Positions 36,223 through 45,714 are shown, counted from the stretch's first letter. The stretch is 64,000 nucleotides of DNA from CAWCWN01 sp963799245 (GCA_963799245.1 CAWCWN010000004.1:744001-808000); one strand, 5' to 3'. A program made the numbers and translations. The notes: a model not told the origin generated them from the letters alone.

Positions 36223-38229
36223 GTGAGATCTTCTATGTTTACAAAAATTCTGATTGCCAACCGGGGAGAGATAGCCGTTCGCATCATGGCAACATGTCGT
36301 GAGATGGGGATACGGACGGTAGCGGTGTATTCGGAGGCCGATCGTCAGGCGTTACATGTTCGCCAGGCCGACGAAGCCTACGCGATTGGTCCGGCCCCCG
36401 CCGCGCAGAGCTATCTACGCATGGAGACCATCCTTGCAGTAGCTCTCCAGAGCGGCGCGCAGGCCATTCATCCCGGCTATGGTTTCCTGGCCGAAAATGC
36501 GGCCTTTGCCGAGGCATGTACGGCGGCGGGCATTGTCTTTATAGGTCCGCCGCCTGCGGCTATGCGCCTTATGGGGTCCAAGATAGCAGCCAAGCGCCTG
36601 GCACTCGCGGTAGATGCGCCGGTAATCCCGGGGTATAACGGTGAAAGCCAGGACGAGGATGTGTTGATAAGGGAGGCGCAACGCATTGGCTTTCCCCTGC
36701 TCATTAAGGCCTCGGCGGGAGGAGGTGGCAAGGGCTTGCGAGAAGTGCACAGCGCCGCTGATTTCTCGGAGCAGCTGGCGGGCGCACGCCGCGAGGCGCG
36801 CACGGCGTTTGGGGACGATACCGTCTTTCTCGAACGCTTGATTACACGTCCGCGCCATGTCGAGATACAGGTCCTAGCAGATGCCTCGGGCAACCTCATC
36901 CACCTCGGCGAGCGCGAATGTTCTATTCAACGCCGCCACCAGAAAATCGTCGAAGAGAGCCCATCTCCCGCTCTGACCCCGGCCCTGAGGGCTGAGATGG
37001 CAGCGGCTGCCCTGCGCATCGCCAGCGAGGCCGGATATGTCAACGCGGGTACCGTGGAATTTATCCTTGACACAGATCACCACTTCTATTTTCTCGAGAT
37101 GAACACACGCCTCCAGGTTGAGCACCCGGTAAGCGAGCTTATCACGGGTATTGATCTCGTGCGTCACCAGCTGCTCATCGCGGCGGGCAAGCCGCTCCAC
37201 TTGAAGCAGGAGGAGGTGAATCCGCGTGGTCACGCCATCGAGATGCGCCTCTACGCGGAGGATCCCAAACAGGATTTCCTGCCCTCCACAGGCATCGTCA
37301 CGCGCTTTTCTACGCCCGTGGTGGGAGCGGGCATACGCGTAGATAGGGGGATAGAAAGCTGCGATGAAATCACCCAGTTTTATGATCCGATGATTGCCAA
37401 GCTGGTTGTCTACGCGGAAGATCGAGCGGCGGCTATTGCCCGCATGCAGCGCGTCCTGGAGCAATGTGTGGTCTTCGGGGTCACAAGCAATGCTTCTTTG
37501 CTGGCCGCCATTGCGGCCCACCCTGCTTTTCAGGCTGGGCTCACGCATACCGCTTTTCTGCTTGAACATCACCTGACGGGGGATGACGGGACGCAGGCGG
37601 GCGCGCCACTGCCTTCAGAGGTATTAATCGCTGCCGCGCTCTATGATAGCGCGGAGAGTAGCAGGCATGGCGCGGGTCCCTGGCAGACGCTGGGCCCATG
37701 GCGCACGGCGGGTGAGGCGCGCCTGCTGCTCTATAGCTATCGGGGGGAGCGGCATTGCGTCGCCCTCAGGCCAACAAGCGATGGGAGCGGAGCATGGAAT
37801 GTGCAGGTCGATCAGCAGGGAGCAGAACCTGTAGTGTTTATTCCCGGGAATGACGACCTGGTCCTGTTGCGCCAAGGCGCAGGCCAGGTACGTACGTATG
37901 TCCGGCGCGTAGATGACGCGACCCTGGTCTTTTTCCGTGGCCAGGTCTATCGTTTAGGCCGGCGTCAACCGCCCGACGTCGCAGCGGCCGCGCGTGGCAG
38001 CAATCCGGCCAGCGAGCAAAAAATACTGCTTGCCCCGATGGCGGGCACTATCGTCAAGCTACAGGCAGCTGTGGGTGAGGAGGTTGAACAGCGCCAGGTG
38101 CTTGCAATCCTTGGCGCGATGAAGATGGAGCATACTGTCGCCGCACCTTACGCAGGCAAGGTCCGCAGGCTCTATGTGCAGGAGGGAGAGGTCGTTAAGG
38201 GCGGCACGCCTATCGTCGAAATGGAGTAA
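36223..38229 (+). CDS. Biotin-dependent acyl-CoA carboxylase alpha subunit (methylcrotonyl-CoA carboxylase type)
   Basis: 668 residues counted from GTG 36223; ATG 36235 is an alternative start. Biotin carboxylase domain at about 1-450: ILIANRGEIAVRI, HPGYGFLAEN, ATP loop KASAGGGGKGLR, RHVEIQVLAD and EMNTRLQVEH. A middle BT-like region follows, and the C-terminal biotinyl domain (590-668) carries the biotinylated Lys in LGAMKMEHTV. It carboxylates its own biotin and partners the beta subunit at 33708. Family and context point to leucine catabolism. Confidence 0.93.
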   Translation: MRSSMFTKILIANRGEIAVRIMATCREMGIRTVAVYSEADRQALHVRQADEAYAIGPAPAAQSYLRMETILAVALQSGAQAIHPGYGFLAENAAFAEACTAAGIVFIGPPPAAMRLMGSKIAAKRLALAVDAPVIPGYNGESQDEDVLIREAQRIGFPLLIKASAGGGGKGLREVHSAADFSEQLAGARREARTAFGDDTVFLERLITRPRHVEIQVLADASGNLIHLGERECSIQRRHQKIVEESPSPALTPALRAEMAAAALRIASEAGYVNAGTVEFILDTDHHFYFLEMNTRLQVEHPVSELITGIDLVRHQLLIAAGKPLHLKQEEVNPRGHAIEMRLYAEDPKQDFLPSTGIVTRFSTPVVGAGIRVDRGIESCDEITQFYDPMIAKLVVYAEDRAAAIARMQRVLEQCVVFGVTSNASLLAAIAAHPAFQAGLTHTAFLLEHHLTGDDGTQAGAPLPSEVLIAAALYDSAESSRHGAGPWQTLGPWRTAGEARLLLYSYRGERHCVALRPTSDGSGAWNVQVDQQGAEPVVFIPGNDDLVLLRQGAGQVRTYVRRVDDATLVFFRGQVYRLGRRQPPDVAAAARGSNPASEQKILLAPMAGTIVKLQAAVGEEVEQRQVLAILGAMKMEHTVAAPYAGKVRRLYVQEGEVVKGGTPIVEME

Positions 38230-38284
38230 TATTTCTGACAGCTGAAGGATATTACTGCCTGGCAATTCAAAAAGGATGTATTGT

Positions 38285-39187
38285 ATGCAGATTGGATTTA
38301 TCGGCATTGGTGTCATGGGACGTCCTATGACACTGAACCTGTTGCAGGCTGGCCATAGGGTCACTGTCTTCGCGCGCAACCCTGAAAAACCCGAGGTGCA
38401 GGAGGTCCTGCAGGCCGGAGCAAGGCTTGCCCCTTCTTCACGTGCCGTGGCGATCGCCTCGGATATCGTGATTACGATGGTGCCAAACTCCAGCCAGGTT
38501 GAAGAGGTCGTAGCCGGCCCGCAGGGAGTTCTCGAAGGAGCTCGCAAGGGCCTCATCATCATCGACATGAGTACTATCGCCCCCAGCGTAAGCCGTAAGC
38601 TGGCCGAGGTGGCCGCGCAATCAGGTGTACATTTTCTTGATGCTCCCGTCAGTGGCGGCTCACAGGGAGCAGTGAATGCCACGCTCACGATTATGGTGGG
38701 CGGCCGGCGTGAGATCTTCGAGCAGGCACGGCCGGTGCTCGAAGCCATGGGTAAGCCAGAAAACATTTTTTATGTCGGGCCGCAGGGCGCGGGTGAAGTC
38801 GTCAAGCTCGTCAATAACATTCTCAGCGGGGCGATCGCGGCAACTATCGCTGAAGCGTTCGTGCTTGGAGTCAAGGCCGGGGCCGACGTGGATACGATGG
38901 CCAGGATCATCGGCGTCAGTACTGGTGCCAGCTGGCAGCTCTCCAACCAGTTTCCCATGCGCGCGTTCAACGGTAGCTTTCAACCCGGCTTTATGACCGA
39001 TCTATTGCACAAAGATCTGGGGCTCGCGCTCGACCTGGCGGCCGAACTACGCACGCCCGCCGCAATGACGGCTCTGACCCGCCAGATGTATGAAATGGCG
39101 CGCGCCAGCGGCTTTGGTCGCGAAGACTATACCTCTTTGATGAAGGTGCTGGAGGAGATGGCCGGGGTACAGGTAAGAAACGTCTGA
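38285..39187 (+). CDS. 3-hydroxyisobutyrate dehydrogenase-type oxidoreductase
   Basis: 300 residues from ATG 38285; AAAGGA lies 8 nt upstream, and MQIGFIGIGVMGRPMTLNLL is the canonical start with the GxGxxG NAD motif. DAPVSGGSQGA is the substrate loop and GEVVKLVNN holds the catalytic Lys. Family members oxidise 3-hydroxyisobutyrate (valine catabolism) or related 3-hydroxyacids such as tartronate semialdehyde. The end of the leucine gene run favours the branched-chain role, but the substrate is not proven. Confidence 0.88.
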   Translation: MQIGFIGIGVMGRPMTLNLLQAGHRVTVFARNPEKPEVQEVLQAGARLAPSSRAVAIASDIVITMVPNSSQVEEVVAGPQGVLEGARKGLIIIDMSTIAPSVSRKLAEVAAQSGVHFLDAPVSGGSQGAVNATLTIMVGGRREIFEQARPVLEAMGKPENIFYVGPQGAGEVVKLVNNILSGAIAATIAEAFVLGVKAGADVDTMARIIGVSTGASWQLSNQFPMRAFNGSFQPGFMTDLLHKDLGLALDLAAELRTPAAMTALTRQMYEMARASGFGREDYTSLMKVLEEMAGVQVRNV

Positions 39188-39205
39188 GCGCTTGAACTTG
39201 CGTGA

Positions 39206-39234
39206 GCGGGCAACGCCATCCATGCGTTGCCCGC
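39206..39234. terminator. Hairpin between convergent genes
   Basis: GCGGGCAACGC (39206-39216) pairs perfectly with GCGTTGCCCGC (39224-39234), loop CATCCAT. It separates the dehydrogenase gene from the convergent M50 protease gene. No T-tract follows. Confidence 0.65.
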
Positions 39235-39253
39235 CCCCGCCAGACATGCATGC

Positions 39254-40369
39254 CTACTGGCTAAAGCCAAGGATCAGGTTATGCGATATCGTCATGCCAA
39301 AGAAGAGGATCGCGGCCAGGCCAAAGTAGACCACGCCCAGCATTATGCGCTCGCCGACAGGAACCTTGTAATAAGCCGGCTGTTGTTCTCCTTTATCCTG
39401 CGTAGTGCGGCGCGCCCACAGCTGGGTAGCGGCCATTATCACGATGAAGAGCAGCCAGGGCGAGAAGTTGGAATGAAGCCATGACCAGACCTGAAAAGCG
39501 ATGAGCCCCAGGAAGCCGACTATCCAGATGCGCCGGTCAATTGCCGCCAGCACGCGTCCCCCATCGAAGGGCACGATCGGGATAAGGTTAAACAGGTTTA
39601 AGAAAAAACCAAAGTAGGCCAGCGGCGCCCAGACACTGCGTACACCCGGGGACTGCAGGGCGATGAGCAGACACGCCGCGGCCGCCAGGGCGCCTGCGAT
39701 TGGACCCGCAATACCTACCTCCGCCTCATCTTTGGCGTTCTTCGGCATGTTGCGCATAAAGACGGCCGCGCCCAGCATTGGAATAAAGATCATGCCGCCC
39801 ACAGGCATGCCTTTCAGCTTCATAACAACGGCATGCCCCATCTCGTGTATAAAGAGCAGTATGACTAAACCTATGGCGAAAGGCCAGCCAAAGAGAAACG
39901 AATAGAGCACGACTGAGACGATTGCGGTGACGCCCGCAAAACCGAACTTCGCTATGACGGCGAGCCACGGCAATTTAAGCAGCGCGGCAAGCATGGCGCC
40001 CAGACCACCCAGGCCCGCCAGGCCTTTACGCTTGCCCTTCCCACCAACTTTGCCCTCTTCAGCCGCCTGCCGTTGCTCGGCCCCCGCATCGGTCGTGTAG
40101 CCCTCCAGGCTCGCCGGGCCGCGATATTCATTCATCAAGCCCACCTCATAGCTATCATCAGCCGTTGAGCCCTGCTCAATCACGCTATGGGCATCCAGCG
40201 GGGGTAAAGCCTGTACGGGGCGCGCAGCTTGAGGCGCCTGCGCCTGATCCCGGCGGTAAAACGCCGGGTTTGCATAATCACCGCCATACGTAGTGTCGCT
40301 GGAGGGAGCGTATTCAGAAAATTCATCGGGGGTCCAGTGCATCATCTGCCTCAATTTCGGCTCTGTCAT
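39254..40369 (-). CDS. Site-2 protease family (M50) membrane metalloprotease
   Basis: 371 residues. The first 120 residues are polar and disordered (Gln/Ala/Tyr-rich). A membrane core follows, with the zinc motif HEMGH (H175, E176, H179) in the helix VILLFIHEMGHAVVMK and the second metal site NLIPIVPFDGGRV. It cleaves transmembrane segments of client proteins, such as anti-sigma factors or signal-peptide remnants. The client is unknown; the only sigma/partner pair in the window is 11 kb away. Confidence 0.9.
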   Translation of the reverse strand: MTEPKLRQMMHWTPDEFSEYAPSSDTTYGGDYANPAFYRRDQAQAPQAARPVQALPPLDAHSVIEQGSTADDSYEVGLMNEYRGPASLEGYTTDAGAEQRQAAEEGKVGGKGKRKGLAGLGGLGAMLAALLKLPWLAVIAKFGFAGVTAIVSVVLYSFLFGWPFAIGLVILLFIHEMGHAVVMKLKGMPVGGMIFIPMLGAAVFMRNMPKNAKDEAEVGIAGPIAGALAAAACLLIALQSPGVRSVWAPLAYFGFFLNLFNLIPIVPFDGGRVLAAIDRRIWIVGFLGLIAFQVWSWLHSNFSPWLLFIVIMAATQLWARRTTQDKGEQQPAYYKVPVGERIMLGVVYFGLAAILFFGMTISHNLILGFSQ

Positions 40370-40555
40370 TATTTCGCTGCGCGCTAATGTATCTATTATA
40401 CATACTATATATTACGTAAAACAAATACAGGTGGTTGTGCTATTCCAATAGGCGGCGCATATCCCCTTACATTCCTTGCTCCCCTGCTGTTGGCGGCCCC
40501 GCCAACAGCAGGGGAGCCGGTGAACGACCATGGGTAGAAGATCACACTGTATGCG

Positions 40556-41821
40556 CTAGCGTTGTGAAAGGCCCTGGCTCTCCTCGCCCTTCTTCACTCC
40601 CTCGAGGTGCAGGCGCAGCAGATTTAGGGCGGCCATCACGGCGTAGCGTTTATTATCTGAGCGCCCGCCGCGCCAGCCGGGCCCCATGCCGGTAACGACG
40701 CCCTGCGGCCCTTCTATGGCTATATGAACTGTCCCGGCGGCTTTGCCTTCCTGCTCGTCGGGGCCGGCGACCCCGGTCACGCCTATACCGTAGTCCGCCT
40801 CGAGAGCTACGCGTATGGCGTGCGCCATGGCCCGGGCGGCCTCCTCACTGATGGCGCCACAGCGCTCTATGATTTCGCGCGCCACACCCATCTGCTGCTT
40901 GAGCCCGATGCTGTATGCGATCACGCCACCGACAAAATATCTGGAGCTCCCGGGCACATCCGTAATCGTGCTGGAGAGCAGTCCGCCGCTCAGCGACTCC
41001 ATAACCGCCAGGCTCTGGTTACGCGCCTGCAGGAGATCTCCCACAACGCTCTGCAGCGTATCCTTATCGCGACCAAAGATATAGCTACCAAGGACCTGGC
41101 GCACCTGTCCCTCCATGTCGGCCACCAGCCGCTCGGCCTCGGCGCTCGTATCCGCCTTGGCGGTTATGCGCACGTCGATGGCATCGGCCTTGGCATAGGT
41201 CGCGAGCGTGGGATTATTGCTGTGCAGGAAGTTATCCAGGCGCTCCTCTACCGCGGATTCTCCCAGGCCGGAGACGCGCAGGAGGCGCGTAAATATCAGG
41301 CCGCCCGTATATGGCTTTAAGCGCGGTATGGCCTCCTGCTCCCACATGCGATACATTTCGCGCGGCACCCCCGGCATGGCCACGATGATACGCCCATCCT
41401 TCTCGACCCACCAGCCGGGCGCCGTGCCGCGCGGATTCGCCAGAGCCCGGGCTGAGGGAATCAACGTGGCCTGCTTCACATTGCGCTCCGGCATCTGGGA
41501 GCGGCGATTGGCGAACATGGCCCGCAGCTCCGCCTCCAGGCCTGGATCCACCTGCATCGTCTCGCCCAGCAGCGCGCTGATCGCTTCGCGGGCGAGGTCA
41601 TCCTCGGTCGGCCCCAGCCCCCCTGTCATGACAATCAGGTCTGAGCGCTGCCAGGCTCGCCTCAAGCTTTCAACAATCCGCCCCAGGTTGTCACCCACCT
41701 GCGAGACAAAATACAGATCGATGCCCAGAGCGGAAAGGCTCTGGGCCAGAAAGGTGGCATTGGTATCGGTAATATGGCCAAGTAACAATTCAGTGCCACA
41801 CGAAAGGATCTCCGCGCGCAT
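40556..41821 (-). CDS. cinA: CinA family nicotinamide-nucleotide amidohydrolase
   Basis: 421 residues from ATG 41821 (GGAGGAGTC immediately upstream; 8 upstream codons discarded). N-terminal MoCF-like domain (MRAEILSCGTELLLG, VMTGGLGPTEDDLAREAIS) and a C-terminal deamidase domain. The usual AESCTGGLL serine motif reads MESLSGGLL here: the catalytic Ser is kept but the following Cys-Thr is Leu-Ser. GVAGPDEQEGKAAGTVHIA is normal. It deamidates NMN in NAD salvage. Confidence 0.93.
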   Translation of the reverse strand: MRAEILSCGTELLLGHITDTNATFLAQSLSALGIDLYFVSQVGDNLGRIVESLRRAWQRSDLIVMTGGLGPTEDDLAREAISALLGETMQVDPGLEAELRAMFANRRSQMPERNVKQATLIPSARALANPRGTAPGWWVEKDGRIIVAMPGVPREMYRMWEQEAIPRLKPYTGGLIFTRLLRVSGLGESAVEERLDNFLHSNNPTLATYAKADAIDVRITAKADTSAEAERLVADMEGQVRQVLGSYIFGRDKDTLQSVVGDLLQARNQSLAVMESLSGGLLSSTITDVPGSSRYFVGGVIAYSIGLKQQMGVAREIIERCGAISEEAARAMAHAIRVALEADYGIGVTGVAGPDEQEGKAAGTVHIAIEGPQGVVTGMGPGWRGGRSDNKRYAVMAALNLLRLHLEGVKKGEESQGLSQR

Positions 41822-41984
41822 GACTCCTCCAACTTCGGCATACATTTTCTATAAGCAAAAAGTTATCGAATGGCAACCTGCTAACAGCGGCATCAACAGT
41901 CAGTTGCCCATAAAAAGACCTGACACACTTGTATTGCTGGCAGGTATTTAAATGCAAGCTTTTATATCATACCACAAAAATGTC

Positions 41985-42030
41985 CATCAATATATTGTGT
42001 CTAAACCATAATAAAATCAATATATTGTGC
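41985..42030 (+). promoter_or_regulatory. Pair of NrdR boxes upstream of nrdJ
   Basis: Two copies of ATCAATATATTGTG, at 41985-42000 and 42015-42030, each match the NrdR-box consensus at about 13 of 16 positions. They are 30 bp apart, close to three helical turns, the usual spacing for cooperative NrdR binding. They lie just upstream of the -35 element, so the ATP/dATP-sensing repressor NrdR probably controls nrdJ. No gene for NrdR is in the window. Confidence 0.8.
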
Positions 42031-42038
42031 CAAAAGAC

Positions 42039-42067
42039 TTGTAATTCGACGCTTTTGCAAGTATAAT
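42039..42067 (+). promoter_or_regulatory. nrdJ sigma-A-type promoter
   Basis: TTGTAA (42039-42044), 17-bp spacer, TATAAT (42062-42067), about 110 nt upstream of the nrdJ start. The stretch 41822-42179 between cinA and nrdJ holds only these control sites; no cobalamin riboswitch is recognisable. Confidence 0.75.
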
Positions 42068-42179
42068 GTCTTGGGTTGGCAATTAGAAAAAAAGTACGTG
42101 ACCTGGTGATCTGGGCGGATATGTGGGGACACTATTTCGTATCTACCAATAGCAAGACTTGAAAAGAAGGAGCTACACA

Positions 42180-45100
42180 ATGTTAGGACAACAGAAGCCC
42201 GCTTCTGAAGGCGTCGGCAAGGGGCAGCAGACTCAGTTGGAGGGGATACGCCAGAAGGTATTCATGGATAGGTATTCGCTGAAGGATCCCGACGGGCGGC
42301 CGCTGGAATACTATCCAGAACAACTGTGGGCCAGGGTAGCGCGGGGCATCGCCTCCGTGGAGCCCACGGCAGAGAAGCAGGCTTACTGGGAGGAACGGTT
42401 TAACGAGGCGCTTTCCAATTTTCAATTCGTACCGGGTGGCCGCATTCTCGCCGGCGCAGGCTCTGGCCACCAGGTAACATTTTACAACTGCTATGTGATA
42501 CCAAGCCCTGAAGATAGCCGCCAGGGCATCCTTGATAACCTGAAGGTCATGACGGAGATCATGGCGCGCGGCGGAGGCGTCGGCATCAACCTCTCGACCC
42601 TGCGCCCGCGCGGCTCCTATATCAAGACCGTCAATGGCACGGCCTCCGGCCCCTGCTCCTGGGCCCAGCTCTACTCGGTGGCGACCGGCGACGTGATCCA
42701 GCAAGGTGGTTCGAGGAGAGGAGCGTTAATGATTATGCTCGACGACACGCACCCTGACATCGAGGAGTTCATCACGGTCAAGCGCACGGCGGGCAAAATC
42801 GAGCATGCCAACCTCTCCGTCTGCATATCAGATAAATTTATGCAGGCCGTTAAAGACGATGCCGACTGGGACCTGATCTGGCAGGACGAGGTCAAGAAGA
42901 CGATCCGCGCGCGCGAGCTGTGGGACCTGATCTGCAAATCGGCCTGGGAGTCGGCCGAGCCCGGCATGGTCTTTATGGATCGCTATAACAAACTCTCCAA
43001 CACCTGGTACTACGAGAATATCCGCTGCGTGAATCCATGCGTTACGGGTGATACTCTTGTTTCTACTGAGCACGGATATACGTACGCGCGCGACTTGCAG
43101 ATAGGCATGAAAGTTCGTACACCAGCCGGGCTAAAGCCTATCGAAAAGATGTATAACAATGGTCTTCAGCGCATCTTTCGTGTGGAGTTTTCCGACGGGG
43201 GTTATCTAGAAGGTACCGCTGATCACAAGCTCAAGGTCGTGCGCGACAAAAAATACCAGTGGGTGCCCATCTCTGAGTTGGCTAAAAGTGACAGGGTGCT
43301 GATTATGGCAAATGAAGCTTTTGGGCCACGTCAGAGCCTTCCGACGGAAGCGATAGCACATATCACTAAACGAGAGCTCAACGCTGCAAACTATTACGAT
43401 CGCAAGCTCGGCCTGATCGTTGGTACGGTGCTAGGCGATGGCACATTGCGAAAACTGCCACAGAGGAACAGCCATTCCTACCAATGCATAGTAGCCTTTG
43501 GTACGCATGAAGATGGCTGGTATGATACGTTTACGAATTTGATGGCGGATATGAACATCCGTACGCATCGCACGCTCGCCGAAAAAGATTTTGTTGGTGC
43601 AGGCGGTGTTGCCGTCAAGCACGCATCCGTGCGGCTAGATTGCTATAAATTGGCATCTTTACTCCCACGCATTGGAATGGTGCCCAATGTTAAGGCATCT
43701 CAAAAGACAATTCCTGCTTCTTTCATGCACATGGAAAAAGAATTCCTGGCTGGAATCCTTGATGGACTCTTTTCGACGGATGGCAGCGTGCTTATGAAAC
43801 AGGACAACCCGATGCTGCGCTTGCATACGTCGTCATACGAATTGGCACAGCAGGTACGTTTGATTCTGCTCCAGTTCGGCATTCACGGGCGCATCTATCG
43901 CTCAACCCGCGATGAGGATCTCGTGTACGATGGCCGCTCGATGTATGGCACAGGTGAGAAGTACGATATCATCATCATGAACGAAGGCATTGCACGCTTC
44001 TACGCAGAGATTGGTCTAAGTCACCCGGAGAAAGCGGCACGCCTGAAAGAGATCGCCGAAGATTGGCACTGCATCGGCGGCACATGGACTGCAGCGGTTG
44101 TCTCGGTTCAGGACACCGAGCGTGAGGAAGAAGTCTACGACCTCTACGAACCCGACACGCTCACCTGGGTCACAAACGGGTACTGCTCTTTGGATTGTGG
44201 AGAACAGGGTCTGCCGCCATGGGGCGTTTGTAATCTGGGGGCGCTGAACCTGTCGGCCTTCGTCAGCGACGATGGGCAGATGGACTGGGAGCGGCTGGTC
44301 GAGATGAGCAAGGTCTCCATGCGCTTCCTGGACAATGTCATCGACTCGAACGAGTACTTCATCGATGAGAACAGGGAGGCGCAGCTGGGCACGCGCCGCA
44401 CGGGGCTGGGCACGATGGGTCTGGCCGACGCCCTGATCAAGATGGAGGTCGCCTATGGCAGCGAGGCCTCGCTGCCAGTGATCGAGCGCATCTACACCGC
44501 GATTCGTGACGCCGCCTATGAGGCCTCGGCGGATATCGCGGCCGAGAAGGGCCCCTTCCCTCACTTCGAGCGCGACAAGTACATGCAGGGTCAGTTCATC
44601 AAGCGGCTGCCCAAGGCCGTCCAGGCAAAGATCAGGTCGCAGGGCATCCGCAACGCCGTGCTCTTAACGCAGGCCCCCACCGGCACAACAAGCCTGCTCG
44701 CCGGGGTCAGCTCGGGCATCGAGCCGGTGTACGACTTCGCCATGGTGAGGCGCGACCGCACGGGCGAGCACATCCTGTATCACCCTTTGCTGCAGGCGTG
44801 GCGCGACGCGCACCCCGGCGAGGCGACGCCGGGCTACTTTGTGGCATCCAACGACCTCACGCCGGAGGAGCATGTACGGGTGCAGGCCACCATCCAGCGC
44901 TATACCGACTCCAGCATCAGCAAGACGGTCAACGCCCCCAACGACCATAGCGTCGAGGACGTGCAGCGGCTCTATCGCCTGGCCTATGAGATGGGCTGTA
45001 AGGGCATCACCTACTACCGTGATGGCTCGCGCGATGCCGTGCTGACACGGGTCGAGGATGAGAAGAAGGCCGAGCAGCAGGTGCCCGCGCTCACGCAAGC

Positions 45101-45668
45101 GATGACGCTTGAAGAGGGCATCAAGCCGCGCCCGGCCGTCGTCCAGGGCTATACCCGCCAGGTCAGCGCACCCGAGGGGAAGATCAACGTCACGATCAAT
45201 AGCGACGAGCATGGGCCACTGGAGGTCTTCGTCAACGTTGGCAAGGCGGGCAGCGATATCGCCGCGCTGGCCGAGGCCCTGGGCCGCCTGATCTCGCTCA
45301 ACCTGCGCGTCCTCAGCCCGCTTTCGCAGAATGACCGCGCCAGGGAGATCGCGGAGCAGCTGCGCGGCATTGGTGGAAGTCGCTCGGTTGGTTTCGGCAT
45401 GCAGCAGGTGCGCTCGCTGCCCGACGCGGTCGCCCGCGCCCTGGAGCAGCACATGGAGGTGCTGGAGGCCGAAGAGGCTTTAGCCTCTCCACAGCTCGCC
45501 AACGGCAAGAGCCATGGCGGCGACGGCGGCGCTCATAATGATGCCGCCCCGCTCAGCCTGACGCATTTAAGCGTGACCGGCAACCTCTGTCCCAAGTGTG
45601 GCTGCAACACTATGGTCCACGAGGAGGGCTGTCGCAAGTGCTACAGCTGCGGACATAGCGAGTGCTAA
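42180..45668 (+). CDS. nrdJ: Adenosylcobalamin-dependent ribonucleotide reductase (class II) with an intein
   Basis: 1162 residues from ATG 42180 (GAAGGAG 7 nt upstream), including a 386-residue intein at 287-672. The spliced protein would be 776 residues. Catalytic domain: FVPGGRILAGAG, GGGVGINLSTLRP, SRRGALMIMLD, then across the intein NP-CGEQGLPPWGVCNLG with the active-site Cys, QAPTGTTSLLAGVSSGIEP, and SKTVNAPNDHS. C-terminal part: a TSCPD-type segment near 990-1060 and a zinc ribbon CPKCGC...CRKCYSCGHSEC. It reduces ribonucleoside di- or triphosphates with coenzyme B12, independent of oxygen. Confidence 0.95.
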   Translation: MLGQQKPASEGVGKGQQTQLEGIRQKVFMDRYSLKDPDGRPLEYYPEQLWARVARGIASVEPTAEKQAYWEERFNEALSNFQFVPGGRILAGAGSGHQVTFYNCYVIPSPEDSRQGILDNLKVMTEIMARGGGVGINLSTLRPRGSYIKTVNGTASGPCSWAQLYSVATGDVIQQGGSRRGALMIMLDDTHPDIEEFITVKRTAGKIEHANLSVCISDKFMQAVKDDADWDLIWQDEVKKTIRARELWDLICKSAWESAEPGMVFMDRYNKLSNTWYYENIRCVNPCVTGDTLVSTEHGYTYARDLQIGMKVRTPAGLKPIEKMYNNGLQRIFRVEFSDGGYLEGTADHKLKVVRDKKYQWVPISELAKSDRVLIMANEAFGPRQSLPTEAIAHITKRELNAANYYDRKLGLIVGTVLGDGTLRKLPQRNSHSYQCIVAFGTHEDGWYDTFTNLMADMNIRTHRTLAEKDFVGAGGVAVKHASVRLDCYKLASLLPRIGMVPNVKASQKTIPASFMHMEKEFLAGILDGLFSTDGSVLMKQDNPMLRLHTSSYELAQQVRLILLQFGIHGRIYRSTRDEDLVYDGRSMYGTGEKYDIIIMNEGIARFYAEIGLSHPEKAARLKEIAEDWHCIGGTWTAAVVSVQDTEREEEVYDLYEPDTLTWVTNGYCSLDCGEQGLPPWGVCNLGALNLSAFVSDDGQMDWERLVEMSKVSMRFLDNVIDSNEYFIDENREAQLGTRRTGLGTMGLADALIKMEVAYGSEASLPVIERIYTAIRDAAYEASADIAAEKGPFPHFERDKYMQGQFIKRLPKAVQAKIRSQGIRNAVLLTQAPTGTTSLLAGVSSGIEPVYDFAMVRRDRTGEHILYHPLLQAWRDAHPGEATPGYFVASNDLTPEEHVRVQATIQRYTDSSISKTVNAPNDHSVEDVQRLYRLAYEMGCKGITYYRDGSRDAVLTRVEDEKKAEQQVPALTQAMTLEEGIKPRPAVVQGYTRQVSAPEGKINVTINSDEHGPLEVFVNVGKAGSDIAALAEALGRLISLNLRVLSPLSQNDRAREIAEQLRGIGGSRSVGFGMQQVRSLPDAVARALEQHMEVLEAEEALASPQLANGKSHGGDGGAHNDAAPLSLTHLSVTGNLCPKCGCNTMVHEEGCRKCYSCGHSEC
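43038..44195 (+). other. Intein with LAGLIDADG homing endonuclease, inserted in the NrdJ active site
   Basis: 386 residues, Cys1 (CVTGDTLVSTEHG, block A; residue 287 of the precursor) to Asp386. Block B has GTADHKLKV. The two LAGLIDADG helices are LGLIVGTVLGDGT and FLAGILDGLFSTDGS, so the endonuclease is probably complete. The downstream extein starts Cys-Gly-Glu-Gln. Block G is unusual: the intein ends CSLD, with Leu where His is normal and Asp in place of the C-terminal Asn. Codons are visibly more A+T-rich than the flanking extein, consistent with horizontal arrival. Confidence 0.9.
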
Positions 45669-45714
45669 ATGCGGTTTAGCTAGCACGGCCTGTAGAGCTG
45701 TTCCAGCCTGAAAT

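Noticed and set aside
41822..42179. Cobalamin riboswitch upstream of the B12-dependent reductase
   Set aside because: No B12-box-like sequence or matching fold was seen; the conserved elements are NrdR boxes and a promoter.
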